Below are positions 40,687 through 49,581 of a stretch of 64,000 nt of DNA, piece after piece. How positions within the stretch are numbered: the first letter of the stretch is position 1; every line of letters starts with the position of its first letter. The notes under the pieces were generated by a model that made no database searches, was not told the DNA's origin, and worked only from the letters and a program-made list of their open reading frames with translations. This stretch comes from Paenibacillus rhizophilus (GTDB lineage Bacteria; Bacillota; Bacilli; Paenibacillales; Paenibacillaceae). The stretch lies in NCBI RefSeq assembly GCF_003854965.1, contig NZ_RQPI01000017.1, positions 1 to 64,000 of the forward strand. Reading direction: 5' to 3'. The translations under genes were made by a program, and so were the position numbers.

Positions 40687-42076
40687 GGTGTCCCTCCTTT
40701 TTGTTATAAGGGTCCGTCGAATGTGAGTCTTCGTCGATGGCGTACGGGCCTTTTTTGATAACTTTGACGAACAAATAGATTAGCACAATAAACAGAGCCG
40801 CATAGATACCGTTGAAGGTAATGAGCGAGAATAATACCTGGCCTGCTGTAATATTGGGCGAGATGCTTTGCTCGGTGGTCATCAGACCGAATACCGTCCA
40901 CGGCTGACGACCGAATTCCGTCATGAGCCAGCCCGCCGTATTGGCGATCGGAGGCAGCAGCAGTCCGGATAAGCAGATGCGCATAAACCGGGTGTTCGGC
41001 TGATCGAATTTCTTGCGCCACATCAGATACACGGCCCACAGTGTAATGAAAATCATGGCCATACCTGCCGCAATCATGATCCGGAAGCTCCAGAAGGTCG
41101 TACGTACTGGCGGTATGTAATTGCCCGGACCGTATTTTTGTTCATACTCGGCCTGCAGCTCATTCATCCCTTTGACTTCACCGGAGAATTTGCTGTAGGA
41201 GAGGAAGCTGAGCGCGTATGGTATCTTAAGTTCGTGAGTGCTTACCATATTCTCAGGATCAATATTGGCGACTACCGTCCACGGCGCAGGGTCGCCGCTC
41301 TTGCCCCACAGGCCTTCGGAAGCGGCCATCTTCATTGGTTGGGTCTTAACCAGGTATTGCGCCTGCCAGTGGCCGGCGAAGGCAACGCCGATCGAAGAGA
41401 TAATGCCGACGATCGCCGCAATTTTGAAAGACTTTTGAAAGAACGAGACGTCTTGCTTTCTCAGCAGCTTGATTGCGCTGACACCGATAATCAGAAAGGC
41501 TCCGGTGGCAAAGGCTCCCAGTACGGTATGCGGAAATTCAACCAGAACTTGACCGTTGGTGATCAGCGACAGAAAATCGTTCATCTCCGCGCGGCCGTTG
41601 TTGATGGTGTACCCTACAGGATGCTGCATAAAGGAATTCGCCGCCAGAATCCAGAAAGCCGACAGCGTGGTGCCAATCGCAACAAACCAGATAGACAGCA
41701 GATGGATCTTCTTGGAGACCTTGTCCCAACCGAAAATCCAAATCCCGATAAACGTCGATTCCAGGAAAAACGCGAGTAAGGCTTCAACCGCAAGCGGAGC
41801 CCCGAATACGTCCCCGACGAAGCGCGAGTAGTCCGACCAGTTCATCCCGAACTGGAATTCCTGCAAAATCCCGGTCACAACCCCGATTGCAAAGTTAACC
41901 AGGAAGAGCTTTCCCCAAAATTTAGCCATTCGCTTGTACTCTTCGTTGCCGCTGCGTACGTACATCGTCTCCATAATCGCGATGATGAACGACAATCCGA
42001 TCGTCACCGGCACAAAGAAAAAGTGAAAAATCGTTGTCGACGCAAACTGCATGCGCGACAGCATAAGTGTGTCCAT
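40673..42076 (-). CDS. cydA: Cytochrome bd oxidase subunit I
   Basis: A 467-residue subunit that holds haems b558, b595 and d. Haem ligands match the family: His18 in TTIFHFFFVP, a second His near 186 (EFPHTVLGAF) and Met near 330-340. The quinol-binding Q-loop is short, as in other Gram-positive enzymes, and about nine hydrophobic segments are visible. AAGGAAGGG precedes ATG 42076. It is the first gene of cydABDC. Two TGTGA-N6-TCACA boxes upstream suggest oxygen/redox control. Confidence 0.96.
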   Translation of the reverse strand: MDTLMLSRMQFASTTIFHFFFVPVTIGLSFIIAIMETMYVRSGNEEYKRMAKFWGKLFLVNFAIGVVTGILQEFQFGMNWSDYSRFVGDVFGAPLAVEALLAFFLESTFIGIWIFGWDKVSKKIHLLSIWFVAIGTTLSAFWILAANSFMQHPVGYTINNGRAEMNDFLSLITNGQVLVEFPHTVLGAFATGAFLIIGVSAIKLLRKQDVSFFQKSFKIAAIVGIISSIGVAFAGHWQAQYLVKTQPMKMAASEGLWGKSGDPAPWTVVANIDPENMVSTHELKIPYALSFLSYSKFSGEVKGMNELQAEYEQKYGPGNYIPPVRTTFWSFRIMIAAGMAMIFITLWAVYLMWRKKFDQPNTRFMRICLSGLLLPPIANTAGWLMTEFGRQPWTVFGLMTTEQSISPNITAGQVLFSLITFNGIYAALFIVLIYLFVKVIKKGPYAIDEDSHSTDPYNKKEGHHALT

Positions 42077-42137
42077 GTTTTCCCTTCCTTCCCCCCGTTT
42101 AGTTGCTTATATTTTGTCAAAATTTTAAGATGTGAAT

Positions 42138-42153
42138 TGTGATTTATGTCACA
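42138..42153. promoter_or_regulatory. Fnr/Rex-type box 1 upstream of cydA
   Basis: TGTGA-TTTATG-TCACA, a perfect 5-6-5 palindrome, 62 bp before the cydA start. Confidence 0.65.
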
Positions 42154-42185
42154 CTATAATCCGCTTTTCCAGCATAAAAATCAAT

Positions 42186-42211
42186 AAATTTGTGACATTG
42201 ATCACAAATTT
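42186..42211. promoter_or_regulatory. Fnr/Rex-type box 2 upstream of cydA
   Basis: AAATTTGTGA-CATTGA-TCACAAATTT has perfect 10-base arms. It fits the TGTGA-N6-TCACA site of Bacillus Fnr/Crp proteins and the TTGTGA...TCACAA core of Rex. Both regulators control cyd operons in Gram-positives; the sequence alone does not choose. Confidence 0.7.
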
Positions 42212-42221
42212 TTCGACAAAA

Positions 42222-42250
42222 ACAAAAAAAATAAGACGGTTTTCCGTCTT
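42222..42250 (-). terminator. Stem-loop terminator after ydjO-like gene
   Basis: AAGACGG pairs with CCGTCTT and is followed on the minus strand by a run of T. Confidence 0.75.
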
Positions 42251-42303
42251 AAACCTTTTCGGCTTATAAATCTATACTATACTTGTACCCTTGACTTGCA
42301 CCC

Positions 42304-42534
42304 TTAAGAAATGGAAATGCCCTTTTTCAGCGATTTGGGATCGCCGTTGGAATTGAACAATTGTGGAAGCATTCTCATCCCCTGCTCCATTGGCGCGTGA
42401 CATAGAGGGCAGGTAGGCGCAACATCAAACGAAAAATTATCTCTCATCCAGCCGTTGCAATCATCGTTCGTGCAGGACCATACGGCCGTATTCTCTTCCG
42501 GTATTTCTTCCAGCGGTTTCTTCCGGTAGTTCAA
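42304..42534 (-). CDS. ydjO-like: Cold-inducible YdjO-family protein
   Basis: A small protein (76 residues from TTG 42534; 81 if ATG 42549 is used). It has the zinc-binding pair of the YdjO family: WSCTNDDCNGWMRDNF and CPLCHAPM, i.e. CxxxxC...CxxC, with an acidic segment between. GGAGGG lies seven bases before TTG 42534, whereas ATG 42549 has no ribosome binding site. YdjO is a cold-induced protein of Bacillus of unknown function. Its neighbour upstream is a cold-shock protein gene, in keeping. Confidence 0.85.
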   Translation of the reverse strand: MNYRKKPLEEIPEENTAVWSCTNDDCNGWMRDNFSFDVAPTCPLCHAPMEQGMRMLPQLFNSNGDPKSLKKGISIS

Positions 42535-42580
42535 TGCCGTTCCCTCCATTTCTCTACGTGCAAAGGTTGGTATAAGGTTT

Positions 42581-42618
42581 AAAAAAAGACCGTCCCGACT
42601 CTTCTCAAGCGGGACGGT
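42581..42618 (-). terminator. Stem-loop terminator after the cold-shock gene
   Basis: ACCGTCCCG pairs with CGGGACGGT; seven T follow on the minus strand. Confidence 0.85.
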
Positions 42619-42629
42619 GTTTGGTTGAT

Positions 42630-42830
42630 TTACAGTTTTACAACGTTCTCGGCTTGTGGTCCACGGTTGCCTTGAACAACGTTGAATTCAACGCGTTGGC
42701 CTTCGTCCAACGTTTTGAAGCCGTCGCCGGTGATTGCGCTGAAGTGTACGAATACGTCGCTTCCGCCTTCAACTTCGATAAAGCCAAAGCCTTTCTCTGC
42801 GTTGAACCATTTAACTGTACCTGTTTGCAT
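42630..42830 (-). CDS. csp: Cold-shock protein, CspA family
   Basis: A 66-residue single OB-fold protein that binds single-stranded RNA and DNA and keeps mRNA unfolded at low temperature. Both RNA-binding motifs are exact: KGFGFI and DVFVHF. GGAGG precedes ATG 42830; a longer frame from 42845 has no signal. It has a long leader with a 15-base inverted repeat (42891-42946), like other csp leaders that sense temperature. Confidence 0.95.
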   Translation of the reverse strand: MQTGTVKWFNAEKGFGFIEVEGGSDVFVHFSAITGDGFKTLDEGQRVEFNVVQGNRGPQAENVVKL

Positions 42831-42890
42831 GGTGTATGCCTCCAAAAAATAAAATTAACATGTTATTTTTATCTTTGAACAAAGAAAAAA

Positions 42891-42946
42891 TTCACACATT
42901 GAGAAAGGCTGTTCTTACCAACTTGACAACCCTTCTCAATGTGAAA
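42891..42946 (-). promoter_or_regulatory. Inverted repeat in the cold-shock leader
   Basis: TTCACATTGAGAAGG and its near-complement CCTTTCTCAATGTGTGAA flank a 22-base loop; TTTTTTC follows on the minus strand. It may be a leader structure, an attenuator, or the terminator of a small transcript. Confidence 0.5.
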
Positions 42947-43042
42947 ATTCAAGTTCCAAATTAGATTATGATTAATATCATAGTAACACATCGCGGCAGC
43001 AAAGGCAAGCTAACGACCGGTAAATTCTCCATTTTTTGCCGT

Positions 43043-43080
43043 AAAAGGCTGGCGCTCCAATCCTGCACAGCCAGCCTTTT
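43043..43080 (-). terminator. Stem-loop terminator after the HtrA gene
   Basis: AAAAGGCTGGC pairs perfectly with GCCAGCCTTTT. Confidence 0.85.
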
Positions 43081-43118
43081 CTTCGGCGCTTTAGTATTAT
43101 ATCCTGCAAGTTCCGGAA

Positions 43119-44360
43119 TTATTCCCCCGGTTTTTCTTCAAGCGTAAGCGTAATTTCTTTCTCTATCCCGTTCCGGTAAAAGGTTATGGCGAGCGGGTCG
43201 CCGATCCGGGTCTCATTGTACAAATACTTGCGCAGGCTCAGCGTAGAATCAATCGTTTGGCCATTGAATTTCGTAATGACATCATTCAGCTTGAGCCCAG
43301 CTTCCTTGGCCGGCCCGACGACATCAAGAACGACGACGCCTTCCTTGACGCTGCTCGGCAATTTGAGCGCCTTGCGTTGGTCTTCGGCAAGCGGAACATA
43401 CGGGTTGTTCAGATCCATCGAGTATACCCCCAGGTAGGAGCGGGCGATTTTCCCTTTCAGGACCAGTTCCTCCGCAATCTTGATGACATGGTTGGCCGGA
43501 ATGGCAAACCCAAGGCCTTCCACGCCGGTATCGGAAATCTTCATCGTATTGATGCCGATCACCCGGCCGTTCAGGTCGACGAGCGCTCCGCCGCTGTTGC
43601 CTTCGTTGATGGCTGCATCGGTCTGGATAACCTCCTGCTCCCAGTCATAAACGCCGTCCTGGTTAAGGGATACCGGAATCGTGCGGTTCGCATAGCTGAC
43701 AATGCCCGAGGTAAGCGTATCGCCAAGGCCGAGCGGATTGCCGATCGCAATCACCGTCTCCCCAAGCTGAAGCTTCGAGGAATCTCCCAGTTTGGCGACA
43801 GTGTTGATCCCCCCGGCATCAATGGAGAGGACGGCAAGATCGCTGACTTTATCCGCGCCGACAAGCTCGGCTTTGCGGGTTTCGCCGTCCACGGTGACAA
43901 TCTCAAGCTTGCCCGCACCGGAGATGACATGGTTGTTGGTTATAATAAACGCCTTGTCGTCCGTTTTCTTATAAATTACGCCCGATCCGAGCGCCGACTC
44001 ATCCAGCGTATCTTTTGTATTCTCTTCTTTATGATTGATTATGCTGACAACCGCCGGACGGACGGTAGCCGCTGCCTTGATAATCCGGTCGTAAGGGTCC
44101 CCGCTGCTTGGCGTGACATTCTGAATGAAAGCGGGCTGGGCTCCTTTTTCATGGGACAACTGACCCGTAACAAGACTGAACAGCAGAACCGCGACTACCG
44201 CGCTGAACAGGGAGCAGATCGCGGAGACTTGCATCGTTGACAGCCTCAGCCGTCTGCTGCGGGCCGACCAGCGGCGGGGCATAGACCGCTGCTTCGAGAC
44301 TTTTCGTTCTCTCCGTCTGGATACTTTGGTGGAATAGAAATCATCATCAAACAGTCCCAA
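43119..44360 (-). CDS. htrA-like: HtrA-like serine protease with PDZ domain
   Basis: A 413-residue, membrane-anchored protease. A basic cytoplasmic N-terminus and one transmembrane segment (residues about 42-64) lead to a trypsin-like domain with His in TNNHVISG, Asp in SDLAVLSID and Ser in NEGNSGGALVD. A PDZ domain follows at about 300-405 (KLNDVITKFNGQ). It degrades or refolds damaged exported proteins outside the membrane. TTG 44360 is the start; AGAGG lies eight bases upstream. Bacillus has an HtrA paralogue (HtrC/YyxA) at the same place beside walJ. It is a single-gene transcript. Confidence 0.92.
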   Translation of the reverse strand: MGLFDDDFYSTKVSRRRERKVSKQRSMPRRWSARSRRLRLSTMQVSAICSLFSAVVAVLLFSLVTGQLSHEKGAQPAFIQNVTPSSGDPYDRIIKAAATVRPAVVSIINHKEENTKDTLDESALGSGVIYKKTDDKAFIITNNHVISGAGKLEIVTVDGETRKAELVGADKVSDLAVLSIDAGGINTVAKLGDSSKLQLGETVIAIGNPLGLGDTLTSGIVSYANRTIPVSLNQDGVYDWEQEVIQTDAAINEGNSGGALVDLNGRVIGINTMKISDTGVEGLGFAIPANHVIKIAEELVLKGKIARSYLGVYSMDLNNPYVPLAEDQRKALKLPSSVKEGVVVLDVVGPAKEAGLKLNDVITKFNGQTIDSTLSLRKYLYNETRIGDPLAITFYRNGIEKEITLTLEEKPGE

Positions 44361-44691
44361 CTTGTCATCCTCTCCCCTCTTTAACTCGCGCCTGAAGCGT
44401 GGGGCAGCCTGCCCTGCAGCCGTCTCGTTCTCATTTTATAGACTGCGCCTTGCGCAAAAAGGTTTCAGCTATACTCATTCAATGTAAAAAGGCCATCTTG
44501 CTGCATTAAAGAAGCGCCCAATCTCTTAAGTGCGGAATACTTTAAAGCCTGTCAGACTATAATACTAGTAATACTGACGATAGGCAGCGTGCAAACGGAC
44601 TGCTATGTCTCTCTATTGTATCATAGCGCCGAGAGGCAGCGCCGTGTTCATCAAAATAAAAAAACGACAAATAGTGGCAGGAGGCATGACT

Positions 44692-44898
44692 ATGGATTCT
44701 TTTTCTTCAAACATGGATTTGGTGCAGTTCATCGGCAAGCTGGGCGATTTGAAGGACGATCACTATCATATGACGCTGACTCTTAGCGCAGCCGTAGAAC
44801 TACTGATTGAAAAAGGATTGATCACGCGCCAGGAGCTGGAGCGCAAAATGTCGGAGCTTGACCATCTTATGATTCGCTCACCGTATCCCATGGCGTAG
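44692..44898 (+). CDS. Small conserved-looking protein beside walJ
   Basis: A 68-residue protein. AGGAGGC lies seven bases before ATG 44692. It is helical with a hydrophobic middle (LTLSAAVELLIEKGLITRQ) and a final basic helix. No family recognised. It converges with walJ and overlaps its end by 32 bp. Such small genes flanking walJ occur in relatives, but I cannot name one with certainty. Confidence 0.6.
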   Translation: MDSFSSNMDLVQFIGKLGDLKDDHYHMTLTLSAAVELLIEKGLITRQELERKMSELDHLMIRSPYPMA

Positions 44899-45673
44899 GC
44901 TGGTCGTAATACGTGTCGCAGAGCCGAAACTCGCTGTCTTTGTAGAAGCAGCCTCTGTCTTCCATCGCCCCGCGTACCGACATTCTCGCAAGCTCGATCA
45001 TATTATGATCGCGGCTTAGATGGGCCAGGTAGGTCCGCTTGGTGCGTCCTGTCAAAATCTCGCTCAGAGCCGCGCCCGCCGCGTCGTTGGACAAATGGCC
45101 CATGTCGCCGAGTATCCGCCGTTTCGTATTCCACGGGTAGCGTCCCATCCGCAGCATCTCAATATCATGGTTCGCCTCCAGCACGAGTACGTCGGCGTCC
45201 GAGATCGCCGCTTTGACCTTATCGCTGACATAGCCGAGGTCCGTCGCTACGCTTAGTTTCTCTTTGCCTTCATAAAAGTTATAGCCGACCGGCTCGGCGG
45301 CGTCGTGGGAAATGGCGAAGGATTCCACCCGCATATCTCCAAAATCCTTAAATTGTCCGGTCTCCAGAACGAGCCGGTTATGCTCCTCGATGTTCCCTAT
45401 CCCTTTCTCAATTGCGCTCCATGTGCTGCTGTTGGCGTAGATCGGCAGGCCATACTTGCGCGCGACCGCCCCAAGACCCTTGATATGGTCGGAATGCTCA
45501 TGCGTCACGAGTATCCCTTCAATCTCCTCGCCCTTCAGTTCACGCATGGTCAGCAGTTCCTCGATCCGCCGCGCGCTTAGACCGGCATCGATCATCAGTG
45601 TCGTCCCGCCCCCCCGCACAATTGTGGCATTGCCGGTTGAACCGCTGGACAGCACCGTAAATGAAATCCCCAT
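44867..45673 (-). CDS. walJ: Metallo-beta-lactamase fold protein WalJ (YycJ)
   Basis: A 268-residue MBL-fold hydrolase. The metal-binding HEHSDH motif is near residues 57-62, with more ligands in ATDLGYVSD (Asp) and HLSRDH. Homologues are double-strand DNA 5'-3' exonuclease-like proteins thought to affect replication and cell-wall coordination. AGGAGC precedes ATG 45673. It is the last gene of the wal operon, 31 bp after walI. Confidence 0.93.
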   Translation of the reverse strand: MGISFTVLSSGSTGNATIVRGGGTTLMIDAGLSARRIEELLTMRELKGEEIEGILVTHEHSDHIKGLGAVARKYGLPIYANSSTWSAIEKGIGNIEEHNRLVLETGQFKDFGDMRVESFAISHDAAEPVGYNFYEGKEKLSVATDLGYVSDKVKAAISDADVLVLEANHDIEMLRMGRYPWNTKRRILGDMGHLSNDAAGAALSEILTGRTKRTYLAHLSRDHNMIELARMSVRGAMEDRGCFYKDSEFRLCDTYYDQPTPWDTVSES

Positions 45674-45704
45674 AGCTCCTGCTCCTTTTTTCTTAATCCA
45701 TTCA

Positions 45705-46436
45705 TTACTCAGATGTCTTGGGACTGATAATATCGGCGCTGATGCCGTTGACGTAATAGGATTTGCCGTCCTCGAGCATGAACCGCCACATCGGCGCCGC
45801 CACCTGGCTCTCGGAATTGAACAATTCCCCGTAATAGCCGAGTTCAATTTCCTTGACCGCTGCGCCCTGCGGGAAAAACTTCTCGATCAGACTGCCCAGC
45901 GCCTTCGAAGCCGGAAGCACCTTCTGCGCTTCGCCCTTTCCGCCTTCCCCGATATCGATTTGCGGCCGGCGGTAGGCAACGATTTTCTGATTGTCGTAGA
46001 CCAGCTCCAGTCTTACGCTGAACAGCGGCCATTTGCCGTCGACCAGCGGATGCAGCACGAACCTGCCGACCTCGCTCTCCAAGGGATCAAACCGGTAGCT
46101 GCCGATATCGGGAATTTGAGGCTTCAACTGTCCGCTCAGTTCAGTGAAGGAGAAAATCAGTTTGCTGTCTACCGGCCGGTCCAGTTTGACCGTTCTTCCT
46201 TCACCGATCGAATAACGGTACGTTAAGTCGGGAAGCTGTGGCACAGCCGCCGGAATGGGGCACAGAATGCGAATATCCTTCTGTTCCATAATCTGCTGGG
46301 TCGTATCGGAGAGAGAGGTAAAGTCAAGATTGGCGCTGACCTGCTCCCGCAGGTCGATCCACAGCTGGTAGCACAGCAGCAGATTCAGCAGCAGAAACGA
46401 ATAGATCAGCACATTTTTCGCTCTTCCCCAGTCCAT
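45705..46436 (-). CDS. walI: WalI (YycI), regulator of the WalK kinase
   Basis: A 243-residue protein with one N-terminal transmembrane helix (residues 8-26) and an extracytoplasmic domain of the YycI family, including the YYVNGISADII tail. In Bacillus it forms a complex with WalH and WalK in the membrane and adjusts kinase activity. GGGGAGG precedes ATG 46436. It follows walH in the operon by 26 bp. Confidence 0.92.
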   Translation of the reverse strand: MDWGRAKNVLIYSFLLLNLLLCYQLWIDLREQVSANLDFTSLSDTTQQIMEQKDIRILCPIPAAVPQLPDLTYRYSIGEGRTVKLDRPVDSKLIFSFTELSGQLKPQIPDIGSYRFDPLESEVGRFVLHPLVDGKWPLFSVRLELVYDNQKIVAYRRPQIDIGEGGKGEAQKVLPASKALGSLIEKFFPQGAAVKEIELGYYGELFNSESQVAAPMWRFMLEDGKSYYVNGISADIISPKTSE

Positions 46437-46462
46437 GCCTTTCCTCCCCTTCTCCTTGATAA

Positions 46463-47755
46463 TTAATTCAGCGTAAGCGAACTGCCGTCTCTGAAAACGG
46501 CCTTCCAGACGGGAATCAGCTCCAGCTTGTTCCCCTTGACCACCGGCATATAGACAGGGTACAAGTCGCGGATCGGCGAAGATTTGCCAACCTCGGCCAG
46601 CCGCTTTCGCAGGGTATCCCCGCCGGAAAGCTCCACAATCTTTTTCGAACCCATATCATCCTTGCTGTACATTAAGGACCGTTCATAGGCCGTTACCGTT
46701 CCCTGCTGCAGCTGCAAATGGATGAGTCCGTAATGCAGCTGCGGCTGATCCAGAACAGGATAAGAGCCGTAGGGATAAGAGCCGTAGTACTGCTGGAAGG
46801 AAACGAGCCGGTCCTGATCGCTTTCCGCCGCCGCCTCCAGCCTGTAAGTTCCGTTCCATCCTCCATGCTGATTGACGAAGTCGACCGCCTCCAGCACATC
46901 TTTGGCATCGGTGCTCTCGCCTGCCGGAAGTGCCGTAGGGTCGCTGTAGCTCATCCAGTTCCGTTCCTGATCTACCTGCAGGCTGCGCTTGCTGTCCGTA
47001 TAAATTTCGGAGCCGTCCTTTTCCCGGATATAACGGGTGCTGCCGGCATCGAAGAACAGACTGCTCTGCATCTGCTCTACCGTATACAGCCCGGAAGGCA
47101 TCTCGGATGCCACCAGGGACAAGCTGCTCTCCGGAACGTAATACTCGCCGGTTAACGTTGAGTAAGGCGTCCACGACTTTCCGAAATCGACATGCTGCTG
47201 AACGTCCTGCACGGTAAGATCGGCTTTGGCCGCTTCATAGACGATATCTCCCCTTGTGCTGAAGAAAACGGCATGGGCTTTCGAATCATTCTTTGCGCTG
47301 TATATCCAGATCCGGTCGATGCTTTCCCCCGCGAACAGGGAATCCGGAGACAGCTGCATCACCCGCTGCAGCAGCGCTACGGGAATGCCCGAACCGAACG
47401 ACAGCTCGATTCCGGGGTTCTCGCTGCGGATCTTGGTCCAGTCGAAATCCTGGACGGAACGGCGCTGAAAGCTCTCGAAGCTCCGCCCCTTCAGCCGGTT
47501 CAGAATCAGGTTATAGAAAGTCGAGCTTGGGTAAAACAGCGTGTGCTTGTTGTTTCCCAGATGAATAATCATTTTGTCAGGAAATAGCAAATTTTCGACT
47601 TTTTCCTCTGGCCCCATGTTGTCCGTCTTTACATATAGATTCTCGGAAAAGACCGCCGAATCGCTCCCCGGCAGACGGTAGATCAAATAGTAACTCTCCA
47701 CCAGGCTGCTCAGGACGAGCAGCGCCAGAATCCATGACTTGATTCTTTCCTTCAC
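46463..47755 (-). CDS. walH: WalH (YycH), regulator of the WalK kinase
   Basis: A 430-residue membrane-anchored protein. One N-terminal transmembrane helix (residues 7-27) is followed by a large extracytoplasmic domain of the YycH family. GTG 47755 is the start, with AAGGAGGG before it, and overlaps the walK stop by four bases (GTGA), so it is translated with the kinase. Together with WalI it controls WalK. Confidence 0.93.
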   Translation of the reverse strand: MKERIKSWILALLVLSSLVESYYLIYRLPGSDSAVFSENLYVKTDNMGPEEKVENLLFPDKMIIHLGNNKHTLFYPSSTFYNLILNRLKGRSFESFQRRSVQDFDWTKIRSENPGIELSFGSGIPVALLQRVMQLSPDSLFAGESIDRIWIYSAKNDSKAHAVFFSTRGDIVYEAAKADLTVQDVQQHVDFGKSWTPYSTLTGEYYVPESSLSLVASEMPSGLYTVEQMQSSLFFDAGSTRYIREKDGSEIYTDSKRSLQVDQERNWMSYSDPTALPAGESTDAKDVLEAVDFVNQHGGWNGTYRLEAAAESDQDRLVSFQQYYGSYPYGSYPVLDQPQLHYGLIHLQLQQGTVTAYERSLMYSKDDMGSKKIVELSGGDTLRKRLAEVGKSSPIRDLYPVYMPVVKGNKLELIPVWKAVFRDGSSLTLN

Positions 47756-49581
47756 GCCCGGTCCCTCCTTTGCTTCTCCAGAGGCAGCGTAAAGGTGACC
47801 TTAGAGCCTTTGTTCAGTTCGGATTGCAGGGATATGGCGCCCCCGTGCGCTTTTACAATTTCCCGGGCAATGGAGAGTCCGAGGCCGGTTCCGCCCATAT
47901 TCCGCGAACGCGCCTTGTCCACCCTGTAAAAGCGCTCGAAAATACGCTCAATATCCTTCTTGGGAATGCCGATTCCGGTGTCGCGGACGGAAATCTCCAG
48001 CATCCCTTCGGAATTGCAGCCCGCCTCCAGTCCGATGCTCCCGCCCTCCGGCGTATATTTCAGGGCATTGGATACCAGATTGCCCAGCACCTGGTCGATC
48101 TGATCTCTGTCGAGCCAGGCCGTAGAGACGCCCCGGCGGATGACGGTGCTGATGGAAATCCGCTTCTGCCGGATTTGGAAGGAGAAGCGGTCGGCCACAT
48201 CCTCCAGCATCTCGGAAATATCGGTCTCCTGATAGCGCAGCTGCGCTTCCCTGGAATCAAGGCGGGACAGATGCAGCAGATCGGTGACGAGGCGGATCAT
48301 CCGCTCCGTCTCGCTGCGGATCACGCCGACAAAGCGTCCGGCCAGCTGCGGATCTTCCAGCGCGCCGTCATCGAGCGCTTCCGCATAGCTCTTGATGGTC
48401 GTCAGCGGCGTGCGCAGCTCATGCGACACATTAGCCACAAATTCGCGGCGGGACGCTTCCAGGTTCTCCTGCTCGGTGACATCCTGCAGCACCGCGATCG
48501 TTCCGGCGATTCCGCCCTCGCGGCGGTGAATCGGCGTGAATGTCACCCGCACGATGTTGGGCTCTTCCCCTTCGAAAGATTTAAGCCGCAGCATCGTGGA
48601 CTGCGCGGTGCCGCCGGACAAAGCGAGCGTCTGATCGCCTTCGAGGCCAAGCAGCCCGTCCAGCGCAAGGCTCCGGGGGAGCGATTCATCCGCTCCCAGC
48701 ATCAAAGATGCCCGGCGGTTCATCAGAATGACGCGGCCGGTTTCATCCGTCGCCACCACGCCGTCGCTCATATTGGTCAGAATGGAGGCGAGCTTCTCTT
48801 TCTCTTCCTCGTTCTGGGCAAGCGCATCCCGCAGCCTTCCGGTCATATAGTTGAACGCCTTGCTCAGCTGCCCGATTTCATCATTGCCGAATATCGGCAT
48901 TTTCCGGTCGAAGCTTCCTTCGGCGACTTCCTTGGCATGCCGGGTCATCTCTTTGATCGGCTGCGTGATGGTATGGGCGAGGATAACGCCGAGCACGGCC
49001 GTCAATGTGAGCGCCAGCAGGAGGCCGGAGATAAACACGCTGTTGATCCGGCTCATCGTCGCGTACAGATCCTTCATGTCGGCGGCGATGTAAATGGCGC
49101 CAACCACCTTGCCGCCCGACCATACCGGCTTGGCCACGACCTTTTTCCGCACATTGTCATCGCCGATAATGTACTCCTCGTTGTCGCTGATGCCCTGCAG
49201 CGCGCGGCTGACTACCGTCTGCGTATTGCGCTGCCCGACATAGTCGCTCTGAGACGGCACCGAGGTCGTGATGATTTTGCCGCTCGCATCAAGCACTTGG
49301 ATTTCCGCGCCGCTGATATACAGATTGTTGACCATGCCGCGCAGGCCGTCCACCGAAGACTGCTCATCCGCTCCGCCGGCTCCGCTGCTGAATTTGTCGG
49401 CCGTAAGAATCGACAGCATTTCCGCCCGGGCCTTCAGATCCTTCGTGAAGTTGTCGGTCAGCGAATTCTTCATCGAGCTTACAAAATACACGCCGATCAG
49501 CTGCATCGCAATCAGAATCAGCAGTACATAAATAATAATCAGCTTCGCCTGAATTGTCCGGAAAAAGGACATGACCTTCAT
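47752..49581 (-). CDS. walK: Sensor histidine kinase WalK
   Basis: A 609-residue kinase that controls cell-wall metabolism genes through WalR. Two transmembrane helices (about 11-31 and 180-202) flank an extracytoplasmic sensor domain. Then come a HAMP domain (about 203-255), a PAS domain (260-370), the HisKA domain with SHELRTPLTTIK (His near 385), and the ATPase domain with N-box NLVSNALKY, DTGIGIP and GTGLGLSIA. ATG 49581 shares a base with the walR stop (TGATG) and has CGGAGG upstream. All conserved catalytic residues are present. The gene is normally essential in Bacilli. Confidence 0.96.
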   Translation of the reverse strand: MKVMSFFRTIQAKLIIIYVLLILIAMQLIGVYFVSSMKNSLTDNFTKDLKARAEMLSILTADKFSSGAGGADEQSSVDGLRGMVNNLYISGAEIQVLDASGKIITTSVPSQSDYVGQRNTQTVVSRALQGISDNEEYIIGDDNVRKKVVAKPVWSGGKVVGAIYIAADMKDLYATMSRINSVFISGLLLALTLTAVLGVILAHTITQPIKEMTRHAKEVAEGSFDRKMPIFGNDEIGQLSKAFNYMTGRLRDALAQNEEEKEKLASILTNMSDGVVATDETGRVILMNRRASLMLGADESLPRSLALDGLLGLEGDQTLALSGGTAQSTMLRLKSFEGEEPNIVRVTFTPIHRREGGIAGTIAVLQDVTEQENLEASRREFVANVSHELRTPLTTIKSYAEALDDGALEDPQLAGRFVGVIRSETERMIRLVTDLLHLSRLDSREAQLRYQETDISEMLEDVADRFSFQIRQKRISISTVIRRGVSTAWLDRDQIDQVLGNLVSNALKYTPEGGSIGLEAGCNSEGMLEISVRDTGIGIPKKDIERIFERFYRVDKARSRNMGGTGLGLSIAREIVKAHGGAISLQSELNKGSKVTFTLPLEKQRRDRA

